A DNA stretch of 64,000 nucleotides from Deltaproteobacteria bacterium (GTDB taxonomy: Bacteria; Myxococcota_A; Polyangia; Polyangiales; Ga0077539): positions 150,712-214,711 of the forward strand of contig JADJAE010000011.1 in assembly GCA_016704445.1 (NCBI GenBank), in the 5' to 3' direction. Shown in pieces: positions 1 to 10,510 of the stretch (within the stretch, counting starts at the first letter, position 1; every line of letters starts with the position of its first letter). The notes under the pieces were generated by a model. The model saw only the letters and a list, made by a program, of their open reading frames with translations. It made no database searches and was not told the origin of the DNA. The translations under genes were made by a program, and so were the position numbers.

Positions 1-47
1 TCTGCGACCGTTCACCGGACCGTCGCAGTCGGGCGGTGATTCGTGCC

Positions 48-75
48 TTGACCTCACCCGCGATTTCCCACTAAT
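48..75 (+). promoter_or_regulatory. Possible sigma-70-like promoter upstream of the glycosyltransferase
   Basis: TTGACC at 48-53 is followed after 16 bases by ACTAAT at 70-75 (5/6 and 4/6 matches to the consensus boxes). The first 241 bases hold no convincing gene, so a promoter here would give a leader of about 155 bases before the start at 242. This is inferred from base matches only. Confidence 0.3.
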
Positions 76-241
76 CCCGGCAGCGCACCTAACGTTGCTT
101 CGCGCGTCGCGGCCTCCGCCTCGCGTCGGGTCTGCGACCACCCACGAACCCCCCTTCGAGAGCCGCTGACGTGATTGGCCACATCTATCTCGACATTCTG
201 ACGTGCACTCTGGTTGCCGCCCGCGGCTGCGAGGCGGGCCG

Positions 242-982
<741 letters not shown>

Positions 983-1026
983 CGGCCCCCCCCCTCGCGC
1001 CGCTCTCCCTCCAGCCGCCGCCGCTC

Positions 1027-2646
1027 CTACCGCTCCTCGATCGCGATCACCATCGTCGGCTCCGGCAGCACCCGCCGGGCCGCGCGCCGCGCTGCGTCCT
1101 TCACGGTCTCCGCGCTCCTGCGCGACTCCACCGTCGCGTGCTCCCGCACCGCCCGCTCGACGGCCTCCCGCACCTTGCCGACCTGCTCGGCCGAGGCCAT
1201 GACCCCGCGCGAGTGCACGCCCACCGCGCCGTCGAGCCGCCACTCGCTGGTCACCGGCACCGTCAGGAACATCGCCCCCGACTCGGCCATCAGCGCGCGC
1301 TCCTTCAGGGTCTCCGCGGGGATCTCCTCGCCGCTGTCGATGTGCACCCGCCCCACGCGCACCGTCGCGCCCGGCACGAGGCCGTGCGAGTCGAGCAGCA
1401 GCGTCTGGCCGTTCTCCGCGAGCTCGACGTTGCGCACGCCCAGGCCCCTCGCCAGCTTCGCGTGCTGCATCAGGTGGTGATAGGTGCCGTGGATCGGCAC
1501 GAAGGCGCGCGGCTGGATCCACTCGATCATCCGCGCCTGCTCCTCGCGGCAGGCGTGACCCGAGACGTGGATCGCCGGGTCGGTGGCGCTCACGTGCACG
1601 TCGATGCCGCGGCGCTCGAACTCGCAGATGAGGTCCCACACCGCGCGGTCGTTGCCGGGGATGGTGCGCGACGAGAGGATCACCGCGTCCCCTGAGCTGA
1701 GCTTGAGCCTCGGGTGGTCGCCCCAGGCGAGGCGCGAGAGCGCGCTCTGCGGCTCGGCCTGCGTGCCCGCGGCGATGACCAGAAGCTCCGACCGGGGCAC
1801 CTCCCGCGCGCGCTCGGGGGAGACCATCAGGTTGCCGGGGAACCCCAGGCGGCCGAGCTCCGTCGCGGCGCGCGCGTGGGTCTGCACGCTCCGTCCGATG
1901 AGGCAGATGCGGCGGCCGGTGGCGACGGCGATCTCGCCGAGGGTCTTCAATCGATAGATGTTGGAGGGAAAGATGCCGACGACGACCCGCTCGCGCTTGG
2001 AGGCGATGAGGGTGCGCAGGGCCTTGGCGACCTCGGCCTCGCGCGCAGAGCCGGAGAGCACGTCGACGTTGGTGCTGTCGGAGAGGAGCAGCGAGACGCC
2101 CTCGCGGCCGAGCTCCTCGAAGCGCTGCCGGTCGTAGGACTCGCCGTCGAGAGGGCCTTCTTCCAGCTTGAAGTCGCCGGTGTGCACCACGAGCCCGCCG
2201 GGGGTGTGGATGGCCAGCGCGGTGGCGTCGGGGATGGAGTGCGTGACCCGGAGCGGCTCGACCTCGAAGCGGCCCACGGAGAAGCGCTGCCGGGGGGTCG
2301 TCGCGTGCAGCTCGAGCTCGGGGACGTCGCGAAACTCCTTGAGGCGCTCGCGGATGAGGTTGAGGGCGTAGGGCGGCGCCCACACCGGGCGGGGGATCTT
2401 GCGGAGGAGATAGGGGAGCGCGCCGATGTGGTCTTCGTGGCCGTGGGTGATCACCACGCCGAGGAGGTCGTCGGCGCGGTCTTCGAGGTAATCGAACAGC
2501 GGGTGGATGACGTCGACGCCGTACTTCTCCCTCGGGAACGTGATGCCGCAGTCGATGACCAGGATGCCGTCTGGCGACTCCAGCGCCATGCAGTTCATCC
2601 CGATCTCTCCGAGACCCCCAAGCGGAACCACTCGCAGATGACTCAC
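1027..2646 (-). CDS. rnj: Ribonuclease J
   Basis: A metallo-beta-lactamase-fold ribonuclease of 539 residues, the usual length for RNase J. It is expected to act as a 5'-3' exonuclease and endonuclease in mRNA decay and rRNA maturation. The zinc motif HGHEDH lies near residue 70. The beta-CASP part contains SDSTNVD and the late IHGTY motif, where most family members have IHGEY. The start is GTG (2646-2644) with GGAGA about ten bases upstream. The gene runs opposite to its neighbours and has its own promoter candidate at 2734-2763. With pnp and rnc, this window carries three major RNA-processing nucleases. Confidence 0.95.
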   Translation of the reverse strand: MSHLRVVPLGGLGEIGMNCMALESPDGILVIDCGITFPREKYGVDVIHPLFDYLEDRADDLLGVVITHGHEDHIGALPYLLRKIPRPVWAPPYALNLIRERLKEFRDVPELELHATTPRQRFSVGRFEVEPLRVTHSIPDATALAIHTPGGLVVHTGDFKLEEGPLDGESYDRQRFEELGREGVSLLLSDSTNVDVLSGSAREAEVAKALRTLIASKRERVVVGIFPSNIYRLKTLGEIAVATGRRICLIGRSVQTHARAATELGRLGFPGNLMVSPERAREVPRSELLVIAAGTQAEPQSALSRLAWGDHPRLKLSSGDAVILSSRTIPGNDRAVWDLICEFERRGIDVHVSATDPAIHVSGHACREEQARMIEWIQPRAFVPIHGTYHHLMQHAKLARGLGVRNVELAENGQTLLLDSHGLVPGATVRVGRVHIDSGEEIPAETLKERALMAESGAMFLTVPVTSEWRLDGAVGVHSRGVMASAEQVGKVREAVERAVREHATVESRRSAETVKDAARRAARRVLPEPTMVIAIEER

Positions 2647-2733
2647 GTATGACTTTCTCCGGCGCGCGGCGAGGGACCGCCACGTCTGCCCGACGCTCTA
2701 TAATCCCGGCGTTTTGCTCCGAGGACGGCGCGC

Positions 2734-2763
2734 ACCCTACGTCCCGGCTCTCCGCACGGTCAA
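2734..2763 (-). promoter_or_regulatory. Candidate promoter for rnj
   Basis: On the minus strand TTGACC (2763-2758) is followed after 18 bases by TAGGGT (2739-2734), about 88 bases before the rnj start. The -35 is good and the -10 weak. An isolated TATAAT on the plus strand at 2699-2704 lacks a matching -35 box. Confidence 0.35.
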
Positions 2764-2889
2764 GGGTCGTTGCAGCCCTCACGCCCTCGTCCGTTCTAGC
2801 GCGTTGACGCTGCTCTCGCGTGCGTGTTAGCCCCTCGCGCCGAAGCCTATGTCCGGGTGAGACCCGTCGACTCAGGTTCCTGGAGGTCC

Positions 2890-4787
2890 ATGCGCCGTCC
2901 GTCGCCTACCGTTCTCGCCGTAGCCTTCGCTGCCCTCGCTCCTTCCGCGCTCGCCCAGAACACCCCTCAGAACCCGTCGACCACACCCGCCGCCTCCGTC
3001 GACACCGCGGGCATCAACATGGCCGCCGCGGCCGCCACGGAAGACCGCGCGGCCGCCACCGCCGAGCGCCCGACGCCCACTCCCCCGCCCACCAGCATGC
3101 TCGACCGCATCGGCAGCATGGTGGAGGTGCACGGCTACCTCCGCGCCCGCCCGGAGTGGATGCACCAGTTCGACCTCGGGTGGGACGATCTCGCGTTTCG
3201 CAACGCCGGCGGCAACTATGCCAGCTCGCAGCTCCCGTGGGTGCGCAACCCCGACAACGGACTCCCCAACCTCTGCAGCACCGCGGCCACCGACGGCAGC
3301 TCCAACCGGATCCCCGCTGACTGCACCGGCCGCACGCAGACCATGGCCAACATGCGATTCCGGATCAATCCGGAGATCCATGTCACCGACAACATCGCGA
3401 TCTATTCGCAGATTGACGTCTTCGACAACCTGATCCTCGGCTCGACCCCGCAGGGCTACTACAGCGGCAGCCAGGGCTCTCCGTGGGCCCCGGTCACCGG
3501 TTTCTCCAGACCCAGGTCACGCCCACCGAGCAGAACAGCCTCACGCCCTCCATCACCGTGAGCCGCGCCTGGGCCGAGGTCACCAACCAGACCCTCGGGC
3601 AGCTCCGCTTCGGCCGCATGCCCGGCCAGTGGGGCCTCGGCCTCCTCGCCAACGCCGGCAACGGCATCGACAGCGACTTCCAGTCCCACTCCGACCGCAT
3701 CATGTACGCGGCGCGAATCCGCCCGCTCAACCTCTTCCTCGCGGCCTTCTACGACTTCGCCTCCACCGGCGCGACCTCGCGCCTCGCTCCGCTACGAGTC
3801 CGGCCAGGGCCAGCCCATCGACATCTCCCAGCTCGACGACGTGAACCAGTACGGCCTCGCCCTCGGCCACCGCGTCGAGCCCGCCGAGGCCCGCCAGCGG
3901 CTCTCCCGCGGCCAGCTGGTGATCAACGGCGGTCTCTACGGGCTCTTCCGCCAGCAGACCCTCTCCGCCGAGTTCATCAACGCCGATCCCTCCGCCATGC
4001 GCGACCAGCGCACCGTCGGCTCCGACGGGGCCTTCACCAGCGGCGCGCTCCGACGCGACGCCTGGGCCGTCATCAGCGACCTCTGGTTCCAGGTGCTGCA
4101 CCGCAACTTCCGCTTCGAGCTCGAGGCCGCGTTCATCTACGGCCAGACCACCATCGGTCGCGCGGCGGCCGACCCCGGGCTAAACCCCTATCGCCTCACC
4201 CAGTTCGGCGGCGCCGCGGAGTTCGAATACCGGCTGCTCAACAACCGCCTCACCCTGGAGTTCAAGACCGGATACGCCACTGGCGACTCCGACCTCGAGG
4301 GCATCAATTACCACAACGGACTCATCGCCCCGCAGCGCGCCGGAGCGACCTCCAATACCCTCTTCCGCTTTCATCCCAACTACCGCGTCGACATGATCCT
4401 CTGGCGGCAGATCTTCCGTCAGGTCTCCGGCGCCTACTACTTCCGCCCCGGCGTCACCTACGCCTTCGTCAACTCCCCCGGCGGCGACCGCCTCTACGGC
4501 CGCGCGGCGGTCATCTGGTCGCGCGCGAGCGACTTCGTGCAGACCCGCGGCAACGCCGCCGACCTCGGCATCGAGATCAACGCCGAGCTCACGTACATGT
4601 CCAACTACCGCGACACCACCCTCGGCGACCGCCCCGGCGCGGGCTTCTTCGCGTCGCTCCAGTACGGCGTGCTCTTCCCCATGGCCGGCCTCGGCCGCGA
4701 GAGGACCAGCGCGCGACGTCCACCTACTCGGGATTCAGCTCCAGCACCGCCCAGACCCTCCGCGGCGTCGTCGGCGTCATGTATTGA
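2890..4787 (+). CDS. Outer-membrane beta-barrel protein (TIGR04551-like), interrupted by three frameshifts
   Basis: The reading frame changes three times: near 3486-3508 (a base missing), near 3781-3797 (an extra base) and near 4695-4715 (a base missing). Read through, it gives about 632 residues. The start at 2890 follows GGAGG and encodes a signal peptide (MRRPSPTVLAVAFAALAPSA, then LAQ). A Pro/Thr/Ala-rich linker follows, then a long series of amphipathic, aromatic-rich strands (for example VEVHGYLRARPEW, LRFGRMPGQWGLGLL) ending in a C-terminal Tyr, as expected for an outer-membrane barrel. The pattern resembles the deltaproteobacterial TIGR04551 family; that assignment is from memory and unverified. 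The strands stay conserved-looking on both sides of each break, so sequence error is more likely than decay. No substrate can be named. Confidence 0.7.
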
Positions 4788-4792
4788 GAGAC

Positions 4793-4810
4793 ATACCCTG
4801 TCACGGGTAT
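4793..4810. repeat. Inverted repeat between the outer-membrane protein gene and radA
   Basis: ATACCC (4793-4798) and GGGTAT (4805-4810) form perfect 6-base arms around TGTCAC. It starts 6 bases after the stop of the upstream gene and 39 bases before radA. It could be a regulator site or a weak hairpin; there is no T-run for a classical terminator. Confidence 0.35.
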
Positions 4811-4848
4811 CGTTGCGCTCCACGGTGGGCGCGCGGTAGTACCCGCCC

Positions 4849-6255
4849 GTGAAGGACGCCCTCGTCTTCGTCTGTCAGTCCTGCGGTGCCTCGCACCCCA
4901 AGTGGTCCGGCCGCTGCTCCTCCTGCGGCGCGTGGAACAACCTCGTCGAGGAGCGCGCCCCCAAGGGCCGCGCCGCCAAGGCCCGCAACGCCATCGCGGT
5001 GTCCGCGGGCGGGGGCGTGGTCTCGCTCGACGAGGCGATGGACGCCGAGATGCCGCGCGTCGCCACCGGGCTCACGGAGTTCGACCGGGTGCTGGGCGGC
5101 GGGCTCGTCCACGGCTCGGTGGTGCTCCTCGGCGGCGAGCCCGGCGTCGGCAAGAGCACGCTGCTGCTTCAGGTGGTGGCCGCCCTCGCGGCGCGCTCTC
5201 GTGAGTCCGACGTGCGCGGCGGCGTGCTCTACGTGAGCGGCGAGGAGTCGGCCTCGCAGGTGGCCTCGCGCGCCCGGCGCCTCGGGGTGGCGAGCGACGC
5301 GGCGCTCAAGCTGCTGTCCACGGGCGAGCTCGACGCGCTGGAGGCCGCGGTGCTCAAGACCGACCCCTCGATCATCGCGGTCGACTCGGTGCAGACCATG
5401 AGGGCCAACGACCTGGAGAGCGCCGCGGGCAGCGTCTCGCAGCTCCGCGAGGTGACGGCGCGGCTGGTGACGATGGCCAAGCAGCAGGGCCGCACGGTGC
5501 TGCTGGTGGGCCACGTCACCAAGGACGGATCGCTCGCGGGCCCGAAGGTGCTGGAGCACCTGGTGGACGTGGTGCTGGCCTTCGAGGGGCAGCGCTCGGG
5601 CGGCCCGCGGGTGCTGCGAGGCATCAAGAACCGCTTCGGCGCGAGCGGCGAGCTCTGCGTGATGGAGATGACCCGCGACGGGCTGCGAGAGGTGTCCGAC
5701 CCGTCGGCGCTCTTCCTCGCAGAGCGCCCGAAGGACGTCCCCGGCTCCGTGGTGGTCTCCTCGGCCGACGGCGCGCGGCCGCTGCTGCTGGAGGTCCAGG
5801 CGCTGGTGACCCCGTCGGCGGCGCCCAACCCCCGGCGCATCGCCACGGGCATCGACGGGACGCGGCTCTCCATCCTCACGGCGGTGCTGGCGCAACGCGC
5901 GGGCTTACCCCTCCGCGACCGCGACGTCTTCGTCTCCGTGGCGGGCGGGGCATCCATCGAGGAGCCCGCGGCCGACCTCGCCGTGGTGTGCGCCCTCGCG
6001 TCGAGCGTGGTCGAGCTCGCGATGCCCGCCGACCTCGTGGTCTTCGGCGAGGTGGGCCTCGCTGGGGAGGTGCGCGCGGTGCCCCGCTGCACACCGCGCC
6101 TGGAGGAGGCCATGAAGCTCGGGTTCAAGCGCGCCCTGATCCCGAAGGCCAACGTCGACCGCGACGAGGTGCCGCCCGGCATCATCGCCCACGGCGTGTC
6201 GCACGCGCGCGAGGTGGCCGCGTGGATCGAGCGCAAGGCCCGCGACCGCGACTGA
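4849..6255 (+). CDS. radA: DNA repair protein RadA
   Basis: A RecA-like ATPase of 468 residues that helps process recombination intermediates and branch migration. Domains in order: an N-terminal C4 zinc finger (Cys9, 12, 23 and 26), a RecA-type core with Walker A GEPGVGKST near residue 97, the RadA signature KNRFG near residue 260, and a C-terminal Lon-protease-like domain that lacks proteolytic function in the family. The start is GTG at 4849; the zinc finger begins nine residues in, so a later start is not possible. It is followed after about 64 bases by a MarR-type regulator in the same direction. Confidence 0.95.
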   Translation: MKDALVFVCQSCGASHPKWSGRCSSCGAWNNLVEERAPKGRAAKARNAIAVSAGGGVVSLDEAMDAEMPRVATGLTEFDRVLGGGLVHGSVVLLGGEPGVGKSTLLLQVVAALAARSRESDVRGGVLYVSGEESASQVASRARRLGVASDAALKLLSTGELDALEAAVLKTDPSIIAVDSVQTMRANDLESAAGSVSQLREVTARLVTMAKQQGRTVLLVGHVTKDGSLAGPKVLEHLVDVVLAFEGQRSGGPRVLRGIKNRFGASGELCVMEMTRDGLREVSDPSALFLAERPKDVPGSVVVSSADGARPLLLEVQALVTPSAAPNPRRIATGIDGTRLSILTAVLAQRAGLPLRDRDVFVSVAGGASIEEPAADLAVVCALASSVVELAMPADLVVFGEVGLAGEVRAVPRCTPRLEEAMKLGFKRALIPKANVDRDEVPPGIIAHGVSHAREVAAWIERKARDRD

Positions 6256-6319
6256 TCGACGGCGTCAATTGTGCGCGCAGCCTTTGCGGGGAGCGTCGGT
6301 TTACCGCTACACGTAATCG

Positions 6320-6784
6320 ATGGCCGCCCACCTGCCCCGGTCGCTGCGAGAGAGCCCCCTCTTCCTGACGACCCGAGCGGCGCAGGCGCTCACGCACCAC
6401 TGCCGCGAGGCCCTCACGCAGGCGGGCTTCGACGACATCGGCGCCCCCGACCTCGCGGTGCTGGCGGCGCTCGAGGGCGTCGAGGAGGGAGAGAACCCCT
6501 CGAAGCTTGCGAAGGCGCTGCGCTACGAGAAGTCGTCGCTGACGCCCATCCTGGTGCGCCTCCGCGAGGCTGGCCTGGTGCTGCAGGTGAAGGACCCGAA
6601 GGACGCCCGGGCGCTGCGCATCACGATCACCCGCAAGGGCAGCCGTCGTCGCAAGGAGGCCGAGGTGGTCATCGAGCGGGCCACGCACGCGCTGCTGCGC
6701 GAGGTTCCGAAGAAGGTGCTGCGGCACCACGCGGAGTTCTGCGAAGCGCTGCTGCTCGCGGCGGAGCGCGTCGAGAAGCCGTAG
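6320..6784 (+). CDS. MarR-family transcriptional regulator
   Basis: A 154-residue protein with a winged helix-turn-helix of MarR type: the recognition region reads NPSKLAKALRYEKSSLTPIL, followed by a wing with the typical DPKDARALRI. Such proteins bind DNA as dimers and usually repress a nearby gene, with release by small phenolic or oxidative ligands. It sits directly upstream of a rubredoxin, and that gene or its own promoter may be its target, but no operator can be proved. The ATG at 6320 fits the length of the family. Confidence 0.85.
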   Translation: MAAHLPRSLRESPLFLTTRAAQALTHHCREALTQAGFDDIGAPDLAVLAALEGVEEGENPSKLAKALRYEKSSLTPILVRLREAGLVLQVKDPKDARALRITITRKGSRRRKEAEVVIERATHALLREVPKKVLRHHAEFCEALLLAAERVEKP

Positions 6785-6822
6785 ACCGACCCCGGGGAGG
6801 TGTTGTTAGCTTCACGGCACCT

Positions 6823-6979
6823 ATGACGCGACACCGCTGCACCGTGTGTGACCACCACTACGATCCGGCCGAGGGCGACCCCGACTCGGGCGTGGCTCCA
6901 GGCACCCTTCCGGCTCCGGGGCTGGCACTGCCCCGACTGCGGCGCCGCCAGGGCGGACTTCGAGCCCGCCGCCGACTGA
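6823..6979 (+). CDS. Rubredoxin, frameshifted
   Basis: A small iron-sulfur electron carrier. The first half, from the ATG at 6823 (preceded by GGGGAGG), reads CTVCDHHYDPAEGDPDSG, the first Cys pair and aromatic core of rubredoxins. After about 6903-6909 the homology moves one frame over to GWHCPDCGAARADFEP, the second Cys pair, ending at the TGA at 6977. Removing one base from the ACCCTT stretch restores a single 51-residue frame, close to the normal 52-54. The C-terminal region after GVAPGT is slightly short compared with typical rubredoxins. The stop overlaps the ATG of the next gene, which suggests translational coupling. The four metal-binding cysteines are all present, so a sequence error is the simplest reading. 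Confidence 0.75.
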
Positions 6980-7974
6980 TGCCCCATCGCACCTCGGCGC
7001 TCTCCCCAGCACTCCGGGTCACCGTCGAGCGAACGATCCCGCTCTGGTACCGCGACGGCGCCGCGCCGGCCCTCGATCGCCCGGCCTTCGTGCGCGCCGG
7101 CTCCGGGGTCACCTGGTGGGGCGGACGCCTCGCGGTGGTGCAGGACGACACTGCCTTCGTGGCGCTCGTCGACCCCGCCACCGGCATCGCCGAGGGGGTT
7201 CCGCTGCCGGTGGCCGATGGGGTGCGGCAGTTCGGGGTCGCGCGCGGTAACAAGAAGCGAAAGCCCGACCTGGAGTCGGTGCTCACCCTCCCCGACGGTC
7301 GGCTGCTCGCGCTGGGATCGGGCTCCACCAGGGCGCGCGAACGGCTGCTGGTCATGGGCGACGACCAGCTCCCCCGGTGGATCGACGCGTCTCCCCTCTA
7401 CCGCGCGCTGCGGGCAGAGCCGTCCTTCGCGGGGAGCGAGCTCAACATCGAAGGGGCGGCGCTGCTCGGAGACCGGGTGAGGCTGTTTCAGCGGGGCAAC
7501 GGGGCCGTCGTCGACGGCGTCGACCCGCTCAACGCGACGGTCGACCTTTCGCTGCGGGAGCTCCTGGAGGAGATGCTTCGCTGGGAGAGCGCCTCGTCGG
7601 GCGATTGCCGCGTCGGCCTCCGGTCGATCACCTCGTACTCCCTCGGGACGCTCTCGGGCGTGGCGCTGAGCTTCACCGACGCGACGGCGTGGCCCTCCAC
7701 CCACCCGGGGCGCGTGGCCTTCCTCGCCGCCGCCGAGGACTCGCCGGACACCTACCAGGACGGGCTCTGCGCGGGCTCGGCGCTGGGCTTCATCGACCCC
7801 GACGGAGCGGTCGGACACCAGGCCCTGCGCACGCCCGGCGGAGAGGTCTTCCGCACCAAGGCCGAGGGGATTGTCTTCGACCGCGACGATCCGACGCTCG
7901 CCTGGGTGGTGCTCGACCTGGATGATCCCGACCGCCCCTCGGAGCTGTGCTCGGTGCGGATCGTCAGCGGGTGA
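6979..7974 (+). CDS. DUF6929-like protein of unknown function
   Basis: A 331-residue protein with no signal peptide. Short repeated beta-rich segments (VTWWGGRLAVVQDD, LESVLTLPDGRLLALGSGS, LNIEGAALLGDRVRLFQRG) suggest a beta-propeller. It resembles proteins labelled DUF6929 in myxobacteria, a label given from memory. No catalytic motif is evident. The ATG at 6979 overlaps the rubredoxin stop (TGATG), so the two are probably co-translated. Its 3' end overlaps by 11 bases, tail to tail, with the small gene that follows the McrB-like ATPase. Function unknown. Confidence 0.7.
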   Translation: MPHRTSALSPALRVTVERTIPLWYRDGAAPALDRPAFVRAGSGVTWWGGRLAVVQDDTAFVALVDPATGIAEGVPLPVADGVRQFGVARGNKKRKPDLESVLTLPDGRLLALGSGSTRARERLLVMGDDQLPRWIDASPLYRALRAEPSFAGSELNIEGAALLGDRVRLFQRGNGAVVDGVDPLNATVDLSLRELLEEMLRWESASSGDCRVGLRSITSYSLGTLSGVALSFTDATAWPSTHPGRVAFLAAAEDSPDTYQDGLCAGSALGFIDPDGAVGHQALRTPGGEVFRTKAEGIVFDRDDPTLAWVVLDLDDPDRPSELCSVRIVSG

Positions 7975-8152
7975 AGGTCACGTAGTCCTCGCGGGCGCAG
8001 CGCTCGAGGAGGGCGTCGAGCCGGGCGAGGCAGATCGGGAGCGAGGGGCGCGCAGGGCCGACCGCGGGCTCGCGCAGCGCTCGGCCATACGACGGCTCGG
8101 AGGGCGTCCGAGCCGGCTCCAGCGCCTCCCTCGCGGCCTTGAGCAGGGCCAT
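7964..8152 (-). CDS. Small protein coupled to the McrB-like ATPase
   Basis: A 62-residue reading frame whose ATG (8152-8150) shares a base with the TGA of the McrB-like gene (TGATG), the usual layout for translational coupling. The product starts MALLKAAREALEPAR and ends in REDYVTFTR; it has a middle Pro-rich part and helical ends, and no membrane segment. I do not recognise it. Support for it being real: exact overlap with the upstream stop, and a residue mix unlike the Arg/Pro-rich shadows of this GC-rich DNA. Against: it is short and has no known relatives that I can name. Confidence 0.5.
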   Translation of the reverse strand: MALLKAAREALEPARTPSEPSYGRALREPAVGPARPSLPICLARLDALLERCAREDYVTFTR

Positions 8153-10497
8153 CAGCTCCCTCCGAGGACCGCTCCAGCGGGGAGCACCTTGCCCAGCAGC
8201 GCGCGGTCGAGCGCCCACCCCGGAGGCACCGGCAGCTCGTCGCGGGTGCAGCGGTCGACGAAGCGCAGCACCTCGGAGACGACCCGGTATCCGAAGGGTC
8301 GGCCGTGCGCGGACATCACCGCGTGGAGCCGGTCGAGGGTGGCGCCTACGCCGTCCTGTCCCATGGCGAGGAGCATCGCGCGGGTCGGGTCGTGGTCGCT
8401 GTCCGCGGCCATCAGGGCGAGACGCTCGGTCTCGCTGGCGGGCTCCTCCGCGGGGGCCGGATCGATCCATGTGGTGAGCAGAGAGGTCGGCGCCGAGGGA
8501 GGAAACTCCCAGAGCCAGGCGCGGTCGAGCACCTTGGCGCTGAGTGGGTGGGTGGTCTCGTCGATGTTGATGGTCCCCAGCACGAACACGTTGGCGCCGA
8601 AGCGCACCGAGGACGGAACGCCCCCCGAGCGATCGCTGGCCTCCACCGGCTCGGCGCGCCCGTGGAGGTCGATGGGCGAGCCGCTCTCCATCGCCGAGAG
8701 GAGTTCGGCGAGGTAGTGCTCGGGCCGCGCGAGGTTCAGCTCGTCGAGGATCAGGAAGTGCGGCTCCGAGGGGTGCGCCGCCGCGCGAAGCAGCACCCGC
8801 AGCGCCGGGGTGAGCTCGTAGCCCGGCGGGTCGCGCATCACGTTGAGGTAGCCGAGCAGGCCGCGGGAGTCGATCCAGTCGGGGCGCACGGAGACCACCG
8901 CCACGCGGGGCCCTGGGCCGCCCGGGAGGGCGCCGGTGACGAACTGCGCGAGCCGCAGCGCGAGGCGGGTCTTGCCGGTGCCCGAGACGCCCGCGAAGAC
9001 CGCGAAGGGGCGGGTGCGCAGCCCGACGAGCACCGCGCGGAGCAGGTCGAGCTCGAAGCGAAGCCCCTCGGCGCGGAGCGAGCGCTCGAAGCGACGCGCG
9101 ACCTCCTCCAGCGTGGCGGGCCGCAGCATCGAAGGGACGATCTCCCAGGGGCGCGCGTAGCCGAGCTCGAAGCGCGCCCCCGACGAGGCAGGGACGCACT
9201 GCAGGTCGCCCAGCGCCCGCCTCGCCGCGAGCCAGAGCAGCGGGCGCACCGAGGGGTCGCCCAGGCACTCCCGCACTCCCGCCCAGCCGGAGCGGTCGAG
9301 CAGCCCCAGGTCGGCGAGCCGGGAGGCCCCGGTGGCGGCCCGGAGCGAGCACTTCGGGCGCACCTTCGAGGCGACGATCGAGGGCTCCGGGGAGACCGTC
9401 CACGGGGCGCCTTCGAGGAGGCCCGCGAGGGAGACGGCGAGGTCGCCGCTCGGGTCGGCGAGCACCGAGGCGATCAGCGCGTCGAGGGTCGGGGCGTCGC
9501 CGTCGCGGTGCTGCGCGGGCACCAGGAGCCGGGTGCGATGAACGATCGACTCATCGACGTCCGCCTCGCGGGAGCGCATCCATCGGATCCATCGAGCGAG
9601 CAGCGCCGGGTCGCCCGAGCGCCGCAGCGCCGTAGCCTCGCCCGCGGGAGCTGCGCCGACGTCGAGCCATCGCGCGTGGGCGAGCGTCGGGGGCGAGAGC
9701 GTGGTGAAGCGCTCGGGGGCGAACCATCCCGTGACCGGGTCGTAGCACCAGCTCTCCGAGGCGGGCAGCAGCGAGGCGGGCGCCGCGGTCGGGCCGAAGG
9801 CGCGCTCGTCCCAGCGGAGCGAGCGCACCGCCGCAGCGCGGTCGCTCCCCGAGGAGACCATCGCGGGAGGGAGCCGCCACCCGAGGAGCTGCGACCAGAA
9901 CTCCAGCAGCCTGGCGCTGCGCTCGGCGACCCACCGTGCGAGCAGCGTCGTGGCGCCGTGCGGAGAGCGCTCGGTGAGCTCGGAGCGCCAGAGATCGACG
10001 AGGTCGGAGGCGCCGTGCGAAGGGTCGGAGGCTCGAAAGCGGATGGCGCCCGCGGCGACGGAGGAGATCCAGTCGTGCTCGGGGAGGGCCTCCTCGGACT
10101 CGCGGTGCGCGTGGAGGCTCGCTCCCGCCGAGCGCAGCGCGCCGAGGAGCGTCGGGAGCACGTCGGCGAACTCGCGCTTGCGACGGGCGAGCTCGCCGAG
10201 GCGGGGGCGACGGTCGGCGTGGTCGCGACCGCGCGAAGAGAAGCCCGCGGTGACGGTCACGTCGGCGGCGGTGACCGTAAGGACGAGGGCGGCGCCGTCG
10301 GTCGCGGAGGTAGGAGCCCAGCGAACCCGGTGGGTGCGGGACGACGGATGGTTCGGGGTGCGCACCATCGCCGAGAGCGGAGGGAGCGTCGCCTGCACCT
10401 CGGCGGCGAGATGGCGGAGGGAGCTGCGAAGGAGCGACGCGTCGACCGCTCCGGGAGCCGCGATCTCGTCGATGGGGAGCTGGTTCGATCGCGCCAT
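8152..10497 (-). CDS. McrB-like AAA+ ATPase with a large uncharacterised N-terminal region
   Basis: A 781-residue protein. The C-terminal part is an AAA+ motor of the McrB/MoxR-like group: Walker A GVSGTGKT near residue 504, Walker B LILDELNLA near residue 586, and the sensor-like GTINIDETTHPLSAKVLDRA near 640-660, close to the form seen in McrB-type proteins. The first ~480 residues match no domain I know; they include Trp-rich stretches and a segment SWCYDPVTGWFAPERF. Classical McrBC pairs this motor with an McrC nuclease, but no nuclease gene lies next to it. Instead it is followed by an overlapping 62-residue gene. A 17-base inverted repeat lies 14 bases upstream of its ATG. A defence or remodelling role is possible but unproved. 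Confidence 0.8.
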   Translation of the reverse strand: MARSNQLPIDEIAAPGAVDASLLRSSLRHLAAEVQATLPPLSAMVRTPNHPSSRTHRVRWAPTSATDGAALVLTVTAADVTVTAGFSSRGRDHADRRPRLGELARRKREFADVLPTLLGALRSAGASLHAHRESEEALPEHDWISSVAAGAIRFRASDPSHGASDLVDLWRSELTERSPHGATTLLARWVAERSARLLEFWSQLLGWRLPPAMVSSGSDRAAAVRSLRWDERAFGPTAAPASLLPASESWCYDPVTGWFAPERFTTLSPPTLAHARWLDVGAAPAGEATALRRSGDPALLARWIRWMRSREADVDESIVHRTRLLVPAQHRDGDAPTLDALIASVLADPSGDLAVSLAGLLEGAPWTVSPEPSIVASKVRPKCSLRAATGASRLADLGLLDRSGWAGVRECLGDPSVRPLLWLAARRALGDLQCVPASSGARFELGYARPWEIVPSMLRPATLEEVARRFERSLRAEGLRFELDLLRAVLVGLRTRPFAVFAGVSGTGKTRLALRLAQFVTGALPGGPGPRVAVVSVRPDWIDSRGLLGYLNVMRDPPGYELTPALRVLLRAAAHPSEPHFLILDELNLARPEHYLAELLSAMESGSPIDLHGRAEPVEASDRSGGVPSSVRFGANVFVLGTINIDETTHPLSAKVLDRAWLWEFPPSAPTSLLTTWIDPAPAEEPASETERLALMAADSDHDPTRAMLLAMGQDGVGATLDRLHAVMSAHGRPFGYRVVSEVLRFVDRCTRDELPVPPGWALDRALLGKVLPAGAVLGGS

Positions 10498-10510
10498 CAG
10501 GTATCGCCGG

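Noticed and set aside
2699..2704. TATAAT on the plus strand as a promoter for the outer-membrane gene
   Set aside because: No acceptable -35 box lies 15-19 bases upstream.
8152..10497. Calling this locus a standard McrBC restriction system
   Set aside because: No McrC nuclease or methyl-binding domain is visible next to it; only the AAA+ motor resembles McrB.
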